DNA from: Prochlorococcus marinus bv. HNLC2
GTDB taxonomy: Bacteria; Cyanobacteriota; Cyanobacteriia; PCC-6307; Cyanobiaceae
Length of the DNA stretch: 64,000 bases
Direction: 5' to 3'
NCBI GenBank assembly: GCA_000218745.1
Contig: GL947595.1
Span: 836,232 to 900,231 of the forward strand
The notes beneath the pieces were generated by a model. The model ran no database searches. It was not told the origin of the DNA and was given only the letters and a program-made list of their open reading frames with translations. The position numbers were made by a program, and so were the translations under genes. Below, one piece after another: positions 30,810 through 39,973 of this stretch; position 1 is the stretch's first letter, and every line of letters begins with the position of its first letter.

Positions 30810-33095
30810 ATGTCAAAAAAAACCAGTAGAGAGATTGCACTAGAAAGAAGAAAGGCAATGAGTGATAGCGGTAAAAAAGCTGCTGCTTATTCTTCAACTA
30901 CTAAAGATAGAGTTCGATCTTCTCAAGATATACAGATTTCTGGGACTCAGTCTTCTTCTAATAATCAAAATATTACTAAACCAGCTACAAAACATATTCC
31001 AAAAACTCAGATAAATAGAAAGTCTTCTTCAACAATTTTATCTAGTAAAGAGTTAGTTATACAGAGAAGAAAAGCAATGTCTACTCATGGAAAATCAGCT
31101 ATAACTTCATCTGATAGAACTCGTACAGATGTTAAAAAAGAAATTCCTGTTAATGAAGTTAAATCAACAGTAAGAAAAAATGATGAAGTTCAACTTTTAC
31201 ATAATACAGAAATTAAACCATTAAAATCTAATATTAAGAGAAGAATTAATCAGAAGAAAAAGCCTATTACTAATACAAGTAGAGATATTGTCTTAGCGAG
31301 AAGAGAAGCTCAATCTAAACATGGGAAATCAGCGTCTAAACAAAATACTAGTGCCGCTTCTTTAGCCAGAAGGGGAGACCCAGATTTAAGTAGTAGAGAA
31401 ATTTCTCAGAGAGTGAGGGAGCTAAGAAGTAAAACTGGTGCTACAGGTAGTAAGGGTAATGGTAAATGTAGACCTTGCGGTCCAAACAAAAATGGTTCAA
31501 AACTCAAGGCCGATGCTCATTGGAAAGTTGGTGAAAGCGGAACAAATTCAGGGCAAACTGTTACAGGTACGCAAGCTAATAGGTCATCAAAAACTACTGG
31601 AAATGAATCTAGTACTTGTAGAGATATTACTGGCACGCAATATTTAGGTACAGAAGTTATTAACGAGTTTTGTAATTCAGATTTAAGTTATAAGCAACCT
31701 TCAAAAATCAATGTCAGCTCAACTACTTCTGGGAATAGAGTTACAGGAAATGAAGTTGGAAGATCATCTTTAGTGACTGGTAATGAACCAGGAACTTGCA
31801 AAAATCTGACTGGAACAGAATATACTTCTGCTAATTTATCTCAAAGTTATTGTGGTGAGATAAATAAAACTCCCTCAAAAATTAGACATAGTAAAACTCT
31901 TGATGGTCAAAATGTGTCTGGCTCATTACCAGGAAGATCATCACTTGTAACTGGAGATGAAAGTGGATCTGGACATCAATTAACAGGAGATCAATATCTT
32001 GGTGCTGATCCATTACCTGATGGTAAATCATTTGAAAAAGTTGGTGCTTACAATACTCTTAATGGAAATCTTGTTACAGGAACAGGAGTTGGAAGATCTG
32101 AGCGAATGACTGGTAATGAAAGCGGTAGTTGCAAAAATATTACTGGTGATGAATATATAGGATCACAACAATATGAAACTTTCTGCGGTAATAAACCAGC
32201 TCCAGAAGCAAGAAAAGTTGGCCTTAGCAAATCTCAGAATAATAATTTTATAAGTGGTACTATGACTGGACGTTCAAATCATGTGACTGGTGATGAACCT
32301 GGAACTTGTAAAAATGTTACAGGTACACCATATGCTGGGGTTGAGCAATTAGAGAATAATTGTGATCCAAATATTAAAAATGAGTTAAGAGGAAAAGGAA
32401 AGGTTTATTTAGGAAGTAGTTCTAATGCGAGATTGACAGGAAAACAACCTGGAATTGGTGGTCAATTAACTGGTGCTGCAAAAGGTGCTTGTTTAAATCC
32501 AACCGGGACTCCTTATGTCGGAGGAGATCAACTAAGTTCGAATTGTAATAGTCACGGATCAAATCAATCTTATGCAAATAATGAAAAAGAAAAACATAAT
32601 ACATGGAATGATTTTTCAGTTAATTCACCGTCTAGAGATAGATATTCTGAAAAAACGCGTGATTCAGTGACAGGTAATCAATATGAAAGTGGAGCGAATA
32701 TTACTGGTCCTTTCGATATGGCCGTTGATAAGGTAACGGGAACTGAACAATTTAGATTTGATAAAAATAAATTAAATAATTTACAGCCAAAACAAGATAA
32801 TAAAGAAATAAATTTTGAGGAGGAAAGAGCTCAATCTCGTATTACTGGCGAAGGTCAATCTGCTGGACTAAATATAACTGGTGATGACTGGGACAGAGGT
32901 GATCGTGTAACTGGAACTGAAGGGGCATCTTCTCGAAGAAGAAATCCATCTAGAGCAAGTATGAAAAGTGCAATGCCACCTATGGAAATAAAAAGAAATG
33001 AAAAAATGAAAGAACCTGATTTCTTAATTACTGGTTCTAGCGGAAATACTAAAGAAGGACAACTTGTTACCTTCTCAGGTGGCGCAAGAGGATAA
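30810..33095 (+). CDS. csoS2: Carboxysome scaffold protein CsoS2
   Basis: CsoS2 is the intrinsically disordered scaffold that joins RuBisCO to the shell. Three regions are visible. The N-terminal part has four repeats with R-R-K-A-M-S/R-R-E-A-Q-S and G-K-S-A cores (near residues 10, 86, 160 and 200), which in homologues bind RuBisCO. The middle region (about 240-590) has around six copies of a module with V-T-G-x-x-x-G-R-S and G-T-C-K-N-x-T-G and paired cysteines. The C-terminal region ends in L-V-T-F-S-G-G-A-R-G, which anchors to the shell. The single 761-residue frame is uninterrupted. In some organisms a programmed frameshift makes a short isoform; I see no evidence for that here. Confidence 0.97.
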   Translation: MSKKTSREIALERRKAMSDSGKKAAAYSSTTKDRVRSSQDIQISGTQSSSNNQNITKPATKHIPKTQINRKSSSTILSSKELVIQRRKAMSTHGKSAITSSDRTRTDVKKEIPVNEVKSTVRKNDEVQLLHNTEIKPLKSNIKRRINQKKKPITNTSRDIVLARREAQSKHGKSASKQNTSAASLARRGDPDLSSREISQRVRELRSKTGATGSKGNGKCRPCGPNKNGSKLKADAHWKVGESGTNSGQTVTGTQANRSSKTTGNESSTCRDITGTQYLGTEVINEFCNSDLSYKQPSKINVSSTTSGNRVTGNEVGRSSLVTGNEPGTCKNLTGTEYTSANLSQSYCGEINKTPSKIRHSKTLDGQNVSGSLPGRSSLVTGDESGSGHQLTGDQYLGADPLPDGKSFEKVGAYNTLNGNLVTGTGVGRSERMTGNESGSCKNITGDEYIGSQQYETFCGNKPAPEARKVGLSKSQNNNFISGTMTGRSNHVTGDEPGTCKNVTGTPYAGVEQLENNCDPNIKNELRGKGKVYLGSSSNARLTGKQPGIGGQLTGAAKGACLNPTGTPYVGGDQLSSNCNSHGSNQSYANNEKEKHNTWNDFSVNSPSRDRYSEKTRDSVTGNQYESGANITGPFDMAVDKVTGTEQFRFDKNKLNNLQPKQDNKEINFEEERAQSRITGEGQSAGLNITGDDWDRGDRVTGTEGASSRRRNPSRASMKSAMPPMEIKRNEKMKEPDFLITGSSGNTKEGQLVTFSGGARG

Positions 33096-33102
33096 GTAAA
33101 AA

Positions 33103-34632
33103 ATGGTTTTAAGAGGGTTGGCTAAAGCCAAGAACTTTACATTGGGCCCTACCGCTCCAATGAAATCATTTTCAGAGCACATAGATCCTAAAATTAAAAC
33201 AAGAAAGTTAAGAAATAGATCAGGTGAAAGCCATCATTTTACTGATCAATTACAGAATAAAAAACTTTATGAATATGAGTTAAAAACAAAAAAAAGTTTT
33301 GATGATATTGTCTCTACTTTAAAAGAAATTGCGTATATTCAACATAATGAAAATTTTCTCAAAAATGCACAACAAATATCTCAAAATAATTTAGGAATAG
33401 ACTTGCCAACACATATTCTGGAAAAGGCTTGGGTAAAGCCCCTTGATATGAGAGCTTTATATGCATGGTGCGTATTTAAGCAGCATGATAAATTTAGCGA
33501 TGATTTCTTTAAAAATGATCCTTTGGAAGGGTCTTCAGGAAGCATTGAAGCAAAGAATTTTGAAAAATTTCTCCTAGATTGTGGTTTTCACTTATTAGAC
33601 ATAACCCCTTGTTCTGATGGAAGGCTGGCTCATACTGTTGCTTATGTAATGAGAATTCCATTTAGTGCTGTAAGAAGAAGATCACATGCTGGTGCTCTGT
33701 TTGATATTGAAAATACTGTTAATAGATGGATTAAAACAGAACATAAAAGATATAGAGAGGGAGTTCCCAACTCTGCTGATAAAGATACAAGATATTTAAA
33801 AATAGTGACTTACCACTTTAGTTCAGTTGATCCTTTACACCAGGGTTGTGCTGCTCATGGTAGTGATGATGCTTTAGCAGCGGAGGAGGGACTTAATAAA
33901 TTAAATGCCTTTAGAGAGTCTGTTGAAAATAGTTTTTGTTGCGGAGCCTCTGTCGATTTGATGCTCATTGGTCTTGATACAGATACAGATGCACTAAAAA
34001 TTCACTTAAATTCAAAAGATGGGAATATTAGTTTAGAAAATACTATTTCAACTCTAGATATTTATAATTCTACGATTGATAAATCTGTTGAGGAAACAAG
34101 TCAAGAAATTTGTCAATTAATTTCCAATTATTCTTCTGAGAAAGATTTAACAGGGGTGGAAAAATTTATTTATAAATTAATAGTAAATAATATATCTCAA
34201 ATTGATTATGTTAATGAATTTCATAAAGGATCATATGAAGATATTGGTCATGCAGAAAGATTTATTGGGGTGGGCATTGGATTTAAGGAAGTACATTTGA
34301 GAAATCTTACTTATTTCTCCCATTTAGATACTGTTGAGGAGGGAGCTCCAGATTTAGATGTTGGGATTAAGATTTTCTCTGGCTTAAATGTTTCAGAAGA
34401 TTTACCAATACCAGTAGTAATTAGATTTGATTATTCAGGAAGAGTTCCAGGAGCAAAGGAGAGAGCCATTAAAGATTGTGATAGGGTTAATAATGCGATA
34501 TCAATTAGATATAAAAATTTAGTTGATCAAGGTTTGTTACACACATGTCTTACTATTAGAGATAGAGACAAAACTGATTCTGCTCAAATCATTCGAATGT
34601 CTTTAGATAAAAAAACAATGGAGGCCCATTAA
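33103..34632 (+). CDS. csoSCA: Carboxysomal carbonic anhydrase CsoSCA (CsoS3)
   Basis: CsoSCA turns bicarbonate into CO2 inside the carboxysome. It is an epsilon/beta-like carbonic anhydrase of 509 residues. The active site shows P-C-S-D-G-R (C170, D172, R174); by alignment with the Halothiobacillus enzyme the other zinc ligands are probably H238 (T-Y-H-F-S) and C249 (Q-G-C-A-A). The first 100 residues are basic and likely disordered; in homologues this part tethers the enzyme to RuBisCO or the shell. It starts seven bases after csoS2 and is followed after two bases by csoS4A. Confidence 0.96.
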   Translation: MVLRGLAKAKNFTLGPTAPMKSFSEHIDPKIKTRKLRNRSGESHHFTDQLQNKKLYEYELKTKKSFDDIVSTLKEIAYIQHNENFLKNAQQISQNNLGIDLPTHILEKAWVKPLDMRALYAWCVFKQHDKFSDDFFKNDPLEGSSGSIEAKNFEKFLLDCGFHLLDITPCSDGRLAHTVAYVMRIPFSAVRRRSHAGALFDIENTVNRWIKTEHKRYREGVPNSADKDTRYLKIVTYHFSSVDPLHQGCAAHGSDDALAAEEGLNKLNAFRESVENSFCCGASVDLMLIGLDTDTDALKIHLNSKDGNISLENTISTLDIYNSTIDKSVEETSQEICQLISNYSSEKDLTGVEKFIYKLIVNNISQIDYVNEFHKGSYEDIGHAERFIGVGIGFKEVHLRNLTYFSHLDTVEEGAPDLDVGIKIFSGLNVSEDLPIPVVIRFDYSGRVPGAKERAIKDCDRVNNAISIRYKNLVDQGLLHTCLTIRDRDKTDSAQIIRMSLDKKTMEAH

Positions 34633-34634
34633 TT

Positions 34635-34892
34635 ATGCTTATTTGCAAGGTGATAAAACCACTTGTTTCTACAAATAGAATTCCAGGATTTGAACATAAA
34701 CATTTACAGGTCGTTTTAGATGGCTCAAGTAATAAAGTTGCTGTAGATGCTGTTGGATGTAAGCCTGGTGACTGGGTGATTTGTGTAGGTAGTTCAGCTG
34801 CTAGATCTGCTGCAGGGAGCAGTGCTTATCCAAGTGATTTAACTATTGTTGGGATTATTGATCATTGGGATCCTGATAATATTCAGAAGTAG
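34635..34892 (+). CDS. csoS4A: Carboxysome vertex protein CsoS4A (pentameric BMC-P)
   Basis: CsoS4A is a CcmL/EutN-type pentamer that closes the vertices of the icosahedral shell. The 85 residues show the family pattern: M-L-I-C-K-V-I-K-P-L-V-S-T at the start, V-D-A-V-G-C-K-P-G-D-W-V in the middle and V-G-I-I-D-H-W-D at the end. It starts two bases after the csoSCA stop, indicating translational coupling. Confidence 0.96.
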   Translation: MLICKVIKPLVSTNRIPGFEHKHLQVVLDGSSNKVAVDAVGCKPGDWVICVGSSAARSAAGSSAYPSDLTIVGIIDHWDPDNIQK

Positions 34893-34905
34893 GGCAATAT
34901 ATCTA

Positions 34906-35157
34906 ATGGAAATAATGAAAGTTTTAGGAAAGTTAGTATGCACTCAAAGAGTTGATGGATTTGGGCATATGCATTTGAGGATTTTACAAAATAATAAAGG
35001 TAAAAAATTAGTAGCTCTTGATCCTGTTGGTGCTAGAGAAGGTAACTGGGTTTTTACTACTACTGGTACTGCTGCTAGATATGCCTGCACAAATAATCCT
35101 CAAGCGATTACAGATTTGACAATTGGTGGAATAATTGATTTTTGGGATCCTAATTAA
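34906..35157 (+). CDS. csoS4B: Carboxysome vertex protein CsoS4B (pentameric BMC-P)
   Basis: This is the second vertex protein, paralogous to CsoS4A: K-V-L-G-K-L-V-C-T-Q-R-V-D-G, V-A-L-D-P-V-G-A-R-E-G-N-W-V, and I-G-G-I-I-D-F-W-D-P. The frame is open back into csoS4A (to 34846), but the ATG at 34906, 14 bases after the csoS4A stop, or the one at 34915 is the real start, giving 83 or 80 residues. Both are in line with the family. Confidence 0.94.
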   Translation: MEIMKVLGKLVCTQRVDGFGHMHLRILQNNKGKKLVALDPVGAREGNWVFTTTGTAARYACTNNPQAITDLTIGGIIDFWDPN

Positions 35158-35231
35158 ATTTTAAATTTAAAGGGATTTGTTGATTTTACCTAATAGTTTT
35201 AGGATGAATTTGTTTAGGAGAGTTTAATTTT

Positions 35232-35474
35232 ATGTGGAATGAAAAGGATAATCCACCCAGGATTGAAAGACGCTTTGAATTTGAAAACTACTCAAAAACA
35301 AGTCTTTTTATGAAAGATATAGATAATCTTTGTAAGTCTAAAAATATTTTTCCTAATATTAGTTTTGGAAGTCAATTTGTGGGGATTACAATTTTTTTTG
35401 AAAAAGCAAATATTTCAAATATGGAGAAAGAATTCTCAAAAGAAATTGATGATATATTCTCAAGGATAAAGTGA
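35232..35474 (+). CDS. acRAF-type pterin-4a-carbinolamine dehydratase-like RuBisCO assembly factor
   Basis: The 80-residue protein resembles a pterin-4a-carbinolamine dehydratase fold but lacks the usual E-H-H-P catalytic segment; instead it has P-P-R-I-E-R-R-F-E-F-E and F-G-S-Q-F-V-G-I-T-I. This matches acRAF, encoded at the end of alpha-carboxysome operons and shown in other species to help assemble form IA RuBisCO. It lies 74 bases after csoS4B on the same strand and converges on the small gene at 35484. Confidence 0.88.
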   Translation: MWNEKDNPPRIERRFEFENYSKTSLFMKDIDNLCKSKNIFPNISFGSQFVGITIFFEKANISNMEKEFSKEIDDIFSRIK

Positions 35475-35483
35475 ATATCAAAA

Positions 35484-35711
35484 CTAATAATTATTTGGCT
35501 TTTCTATATCTCTCTTTATTAAAGCCATTAAATAAGAGGGTGCTTTATATCTCCCAGGAAGACATCTATTAAGTGTCTCTAAATGTCCCCAGCAGACTGT
35601 TCTTTGTATTTCTTTAATGGTTCTACCTTTAAGAATTAATAATCTTAGGGCTTTACAGAATAATGGGTAACCTGCTTCTAATTCATCTATATTTAGATTT
35701 GCTGTAGACAT
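35484..35711 (-). CDS. Small conserved picocyanobacterial protein (possibly DUF3136)
   Basis: The 75-residue protein has T-V-C-W-G-H-L-E-T-L-N-R-C-L-P-G-R-Y-K near the middle and is predicted to be helical at both ends. I believe it belongs to DUF3136, a family of unknown function found next to the carboxysome locus of marine picocyanobacteria, but I cannot check this. The cysteines, histidine and arginine pattern could bind nucleic acid or metal; this is speculation. It ends nine bases from the acRAF stop on the other strand. Confidence 0.7.
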   Translation of the reverse strand: MSTANLNIDELEAGYPLFCKALRLLILKGRTIKEIQRTVCWGHLETLNRCLPGRYKAPSYLMALIKRDIEKPNNY

Positions 35712-35796
35712 AGATAGGCTTACGGTTAATTATTAATTTAAAACAAAATTGGCCCATAAAAGTTATCAACATTGATTTTCTACATAAAATTTTTTA

Positions 35797-36189
35797 TTAA
35801 TGAATGTATGCTACACAATCAATTTCAATTAATACACCTTTAGGTAATGAAGATACTTCAACACAAGCTCTTGCAGGAGCATTTTTACCATTAAAGTACT
35901 TTTCATAAATAGAATTTACAACATTGAAATTATTTAAATCTGTAAGAAAAATTGTTGTTTTTATAACACTGGTTAAATCAGCATTAGCTGCTTTCAGTAC
36001 CTCTTTTAAATTTTCAATAACTTGAATAGTCTCTTGCTCTATATCACCAAGACAATCTATAGAATTAGACTTTGGATTTATTGCTATTTGTCCAGAACAA
36101 AATATAAAGTTTCCTGCTTTAATTGCTTGATTATATGGTCCGACAGGATCTGGTGCCAAGTTAGTGCAGATTGGGAAAGGTGAGGACAT
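35797..36189 (-). CDS. RidA/YjgF-family enamine/imine deaminase
   Basis: RidA proteins hydrolyse reactive 2-aminoacrylate and related imines. The 130-residue protein shows G-P-Y-N-Q-A-I-K, F-C-S-G-Q-I-A-I-N-P and the conserved arginine in P-A-R-A-C-V-E-V with L-I-E-I-D-C-V-A near the end. It is annotated in some Prochlorococcus as tdcF. It lies 24 bases downstream of gloB on the same strand. Confidence 0.92.
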   Translation of the reverse strand: MSSPFPICTNLAPDPVGPYNQAIKAGNFIFCSGQIAINPKSNSIDCLGDIEQETIQVIENLKEVLKAANADLTSVIKTTIFLTDLNNFNVVNSIYEKYFNGKNAPARACVEVSSLPKGVLIEIDCVAYIH

Positions 36190-36213
36190 TTTTTTCTTGT
36201 TAACTTTTTTAAT

Positions 36214-36957
36214 TTAGGCCCAGTTGTCTTTTTTTGCTCTTAAATAACTAAATTCTTTTAAGTTTTTTGCTTTTAAGAAAAGATTTATATTCATTTCCTC
36301 CTTAAGGGTAGTTGGTATTGTTAATTTATTTGAATTAATTTTTTGTTCAACCTCTAATAGTTTTTCTTTAATCAAGGAATCATTGGGAGATATTTCAAGT
36401 GCCCATTGAAGATTTGATTTCGTATACTCATGAGCACAATAAATAATTGTATCTATTGGCAAGAGTGAAATTCTTTTTAATGATTTAAACATTTGTTCAT
36501 GGGTTCCTTCAAATATTCTCCCGCAGCCTCCTGAAAATAATGTATCTCCAATAAAAAGAATTGGATTATGAAAATCTTTTGAATAAAATGAAATATGAGA
36601 ATTTGTATGGCCAATAACTTCAATTATCTTAAATTTTTTATTCAAAACGTTTATTGTATCTCCATCTTTTACTGAAATATTTTGAAAAGGAATACGTTTT
36701 TTTTCCCTCTCTGACGCTATTACCTTCACATCAGGCCATTCATTTATTAATTTTTGTGTACCTCCAATATGATCTTCATGGTGATGAGTTTGAAAAATTG
36801 CAAATAAATCTAGATCTCTTTTCTTGATCCAATGAATTACAGGTTCAGCAATAGCTGGATCTACTACTACTACTGATTTGTTTTTAACCCAAAGCCAAAT
36901 AATATTGTCTTGCAAAACTGGCAAACCAGTAATATTTTGATCTTTATTAAATGACAT
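36214..36957 (-). CDS. gloB: Hydroxyacylglutathione hydrolase (glyoxalase II)
   Basis: GloB hydrolyses S-D-lactoylglutathione in methylglyoxal detoxification. The metallo-beta-lactamase motif T-H-H-H-E-D-H is at about residues 57-63; [17 protein letters not shown] and Y-C-A-H-E-Y-T follow in the family's order. The length is 247 residues. It is divergent from hisG with a 46-base spacer. Confidence 0.94.
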   Translation of the reverse strand: MSFNKDQNITGLPVLQDNIIWLWVKNKSVVVVDPAIAEPVIHWIKKRDLDLFAIFQTHHHEDHIGGTQKLINEWPDVKVIASEREKKRIPFQNISVKDGDTINVLNKKFKIIEVIGHTNSHISFYSKDFHNPILFIGDTLFSGGCGRIFEGTHEQMFKSLKRISLLPIDTIIYCAHEYTKSNLQWALEISPNDSLIKEKLLEVEQKINSNKLTIPTTLKEEMNINLFLKAKNLKEFSYLRAKKDNWA

Positions 36958-37003
36958 TATTACTTTAGAATTGACTAAATTTAAGATAGAAAATATTCAA
37001 ACT

Positions 37004-37648
37004 ATGATTACTATAGCTTTAGCTAAGGGTGCACTGTTAAAAGATTCAATTTCAATATTTAAAAAGGCAGGTTTAGATTTCTCTGAGGCTTTACTTGTGG
37101 AGAATAGATCCTTAACTATAGAGTCGAAGTGCAAAAAGGCGAAAGCTCTATTGGTTAGAAACGGTGATGTTCCTGTTTATGTAAGTTATGGACAAGCCGA
37201 CTTAGGGATAGTTGGATATGATGTTTTACAAGAGTCAGATGCAGAAATTGCAAAATTGTTAGATTTGGGATTCGGAGGCTGCTCAATGTCGTTAGCGGTA
37301 AAAAAAGATAGCGGATATTTAAAACCTACTGACCTTCCTCCTAATTGTTATGTTGCTAGTAAATTTGTAAAAACTGCACGACTATATTTTGAAAAATTAA
37401 ATATTCCAGTAGAAATTGTTCATTTAACAGGTTCAGTTGAATTAGGTCCTATTACAGGTATGGCTGAGGCCATAGTAGATTTAGTAGCAACTGGTAAAAC
37501 TTTAAAAGATAATGGATTGATAAAAATTGATGATATTTATCACTCAACAGCACGATTGGTTGCTAATCCACTTTCGATGAGAATAGATAATAAACCTCTC
37601 CAAGATTTGATTTTATCAATAGAATCATCTAATGATAATAAAAATTAG
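37004..37648 (+). CDS. hisG: ATP phosphoribosyltransferase, short form
   Basis: HisG starts histidine synthesis by joining ATP and PRPP. The start at 37004 (M-I-T-I-A-L-A-K-G) matches the family; the frame is open further upstream but those 11 residues look non-coding. The 214-residue protein lacks the C-terminal regulatory domain, so it is the short form that needs HisZ, which is not in this window. Motifs include V-G-Y-D-V-L and the PRPP loop V-D-L-V-A-T-G-K-T. The stop is directly followed by the ATG of the ABC transporter gene. Confidence 0.95.
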   Translation: MITIALAKGALLKDSISIFKKAGLDFSEALLVENRSLTIESKCKKAKALLVRNGDVPVYVSYGQADLGIVGYDVLQESDAEIAKLLDLGFGGCSMSLAVKKDSGYLKPTDLPPNCYVASKFVKTARLYFEKLNIPVEIVHLTGSVELGPITGMAEAIVDLVATGKTLKDNGLIKIDDIYHSTARLVANPLSMRIDNKPLQDLILSIESSNDNKN

Positions 37649-39442
37649 ATGTTTTTTAAAGATTTCAAAAGGATAAAAAGGTTAGGTAAATATTTAACCA
37701 AAGATAAGAGATCGTTATATCTTGTTGTTATAGTTTTGATCCCAGTTGCTTTCGCAGGGGCAATACAACCATTGCTTGTAGGGCAGGCGATTACTGTTTT
37801 AAAAAATGAGAGTTCTGATGTCTGGTTAAGTAAAATTTTTATAGGTCAGTCAATAAATTTAATAATATTATGTCTATTTATTTCTGTTGTTTTACGTTTG
37901 ATATTGCAGGGTTATCAAACATACAATATCCAAGCTGTTGGACAAAAATTGACGGCAAGAATAAGAAGAGAACTTTTTGATCATTCAATGGCACTATCAT
38001 TACGCTTTCACGATAAAATGCCCGTTGGGAAATTGTTAACGAGATTAACCAATGATGTTGATGCTTTATCTGAAGTTTTTGGAAGTGGAGCTGTAGGTGT
38101 TATCGCAGATTTTGTAAGTTTAATAGTGATTTCATTAACAATGCTATCAATAGATAAAGGTTTGGCTATTATTCTCCTTTTGACTCAAATTCCAGTGTCA
38201 TGGTTTATTATTTGGCTTCAAAAACGATATCGAAAAGCAAATTATCAAGTAAGAGAAGAATTATCTCAGTTAAATTCTGATTTCCAAGAAAATTTGCAAG
38301 GTTTAGAAGTTGTACAAATGTTTAGAAGGGAAAGCTTTAATAGCAATAAGTTTAACAAAACCGGGCAACTATACAGAAGGGCTGTTGATGGAACTATCTT
38401 TTACGATAGTAGTATCTCTGCATTTATAGAGTGGATCTCTCTCGCTGCAGTTTCTCTTGTGCTCGCAATAGGAGGTTACTTTGTTACTTCAGGGAATATA
38501 GGTTTAGGCACCTTAACAACTTTTATTCTTTACTCTCAACGACTTTTTGAACCTTTGAGACAATTGGCGGAGCGTTTTACTCAAATTCAAGGAGGACTTA
38601 CAGCAATAGAAAGAATTAATGAATTGTTAGAAGAGGAAATAGATATTAAAGATATACAAATCTATAAAAATATAAAAAATGAACCACTCAATAAATTTCA
38701 CTTTAAAGGAAAAATCGAGTTTAGGAATGTATATTTTTATTATAAAAAAAATGAATATGTACTTAAAGATTTGTCTTTTACTGTCCAACCTGGTGAACAT
38801 ATTGCCTTTGTTGGTCCGACAGGTTCTGGAAAAACAACTTTAATTAGATTACTATGCAGACTTTATGAGCCTCAAAAAGGAGAAATTCTTATAGATGATA
38901 TAAATATTAAAGAAATTCCCATTAAAGATCTTAGAGACATGTTGGGAGTTGTCTTACAAGATACATTTATTTTTAGCGGTAATGTTGCAGATAATTTGAA
39001 ATTAAGTAGTAAGATTGATAATAAAGAGCTCGAAAAAATTTGTAAAAAATTAGGATTAAATAATTTACTAAAAAAATTACCTAATGGTTTGAATACTTAT
39101 TTAAGAGAAAGAGGAGGTAATTTATCCTCCGGAGAAAGGCAATTACTATCTGTTGCAAGAGTCGCAATAAGAAATCCTAAAATCCTAATTATGGATGAGG
39201 CTACAGCTTTTATGGATCCATCAACTGAAGCCACCTTGCAAAAAGACCTAAAAAAAATATTAGAAAAAAGAACAGCATTAGTTATAGCTCATAGACTAGC
39301 AACTATTGAAAACTCAGATAAAATTCTTGTTCTTAAATCAGGTACTCTTTTTGAAGAAGGTACTCATGAGGAGCTTAGAGAAAAAAAAGGTCTATATTTT
39401 CAGCTTTCTGAGCTTCAAGAAAAAGGATTTGTTAATTTGTAA
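37649..39442 (+). CDS. ABC transporter, fused permease and ATPase (MsbA-like)
   Basis: The 597-residue half-transporter has a type I exporter membrane domain (about 1-330, six predicted helices) and a nucleotide-binding domain with Walker A G-P-T-G-S-G-K-T-T, signature L-S-S-G-E-R-Q, Walker B I-L-I-M-D-E-A-T and H-loop I-A-H-R-L-A. Relatives export lipids or multiple drugs; the substrate is unknown. The ATG directly abuts the hisG stop, and its own stop overlaps the start of the GNAT gene (TAATG). Confidence 0.93.
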   Translation: MFFKDFKRIKRLGKYLTKDKRSLYLVVIVLIPVAFAGAIQPLLVGQAITVLKNESSDVWLSKIFIGQSINLIILCLFISVVLRLILQGYQTYNIQAVGQKLTARIRRELFDHSMALSLRFHDKMPVGKLLTRLTNDVDALSEVFGSGAVGVIADFVSLIVISLTMLSIDKGLAIILLLTQIPVSWFIIWLQKRYRKANYQVREELSQLNSDFQENLQGLEVVQMFRRESFNSNKFNKTGQLYRRAVDGTIFYDSSISAFIEWISLAAVSLVLAIGGYFVTSGNIGLGTLTTFILYSQRLFEPLRQLAERFTQIQGGLTAIERINELLEEEIDIKDIQIYKNIKNEPLNKFHFKGKIEFRNVYFYYKKNEYVLKDLSFTVQPGEHIAFVGPTGSGKTTLIRLLCRLYEPQKGEILIDDINIKEIPIKDLRDMLGVVLQDTFIFSGNVADNLKLSSKIDNKELEKICKKLGLNNLLKKLPNGLNTYLRERGGNLSSGERQLLSVARVAIRNPKILIMDEATAFMDPSTEATLQKDLKKILEKRTALVIAHRLATIENSDKILVLKSGTLFEEGTHEELREKKGLYFQLSELQEKGFVNL

Positions 39443-39973
39443 TGATTTTAGGAAATAGAAGGTCAGCAATAAAAAAAACAAATATCTTAGATAAGAACAT
39501 CTTAGAAAAATTTTATGGTGCAGACTCATTTGATTTTACTCTTAAGAATGATAATTCTATTTTTGTTTGTAGCAAATTCAAAAGAGTTAGATCTTATTGA
39601 ACTTGATCAATTACTTCAAACTGTTGGTTGGAGCAGAAGACCTATTAGGAGAGTTAAAAGAGCGCTTCAGTTTAGTATTCTTGTTGTTGGGTTATGGAAG
39701 CATGATGAAAAGTTTCCAAGATTAGTAGGATTCGCAAGATGCACTGGTGATGGGATCTTGGAAGCAACTATTTGGGATGTTGCAATTAATCCTGTTTATC
39801 AGGGACTAGGCCTTGGAAAAGAGATAATGAAATATATCTTGAGAGAATTAAAGATAAGTGGCATAAGCAAAGTAACTTTATTTGCAGATGCAGGTGTTGT
39901 CAGGTTTTACAAAAATCAGGGTTGGACATTGGAGCCTAAAGGTACAAAATGTGCTTTTTGGTACGCGAATTAA
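39442..39973 (+). pseudogene. GNAT-family N-acetyltransferase, split by a +1 frameshift (probable sequence error)
   Basis: The conserved acetyltransferase part (L-V-G-F-A-R-C-T-G-D, then the acetyl-CoA loop Y-Q-G-L-G-L-G-K, then F-Y-K-N-Q-G-W) is open from 39515. The true start is more likely the ATG at 39442, which overlaps the ABC transporter stop and reads M-I-L-G-N-R-R-S-A to I-F-V-C-S before drifting into a stop at about 39598. Dropping one A of AAA at 39574-39576 joins the two parts as V-C-S-N-S-K-E-L-D-L and gives 176 residues. The ORF that starts at 39515 has an odd hydrophobic N-terminus, as expected for out-of-frame sequence. Substrate unknown. Confidence 0.75.

Noticed and set aside
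31438..32604. Repeated sequence in csoS2 that might suggest a repeat array or CRISPR
   Set aside because: The repeats are protein-coding modules of CsoS2 with variable sequence, not identical DNA repeats with spacers.
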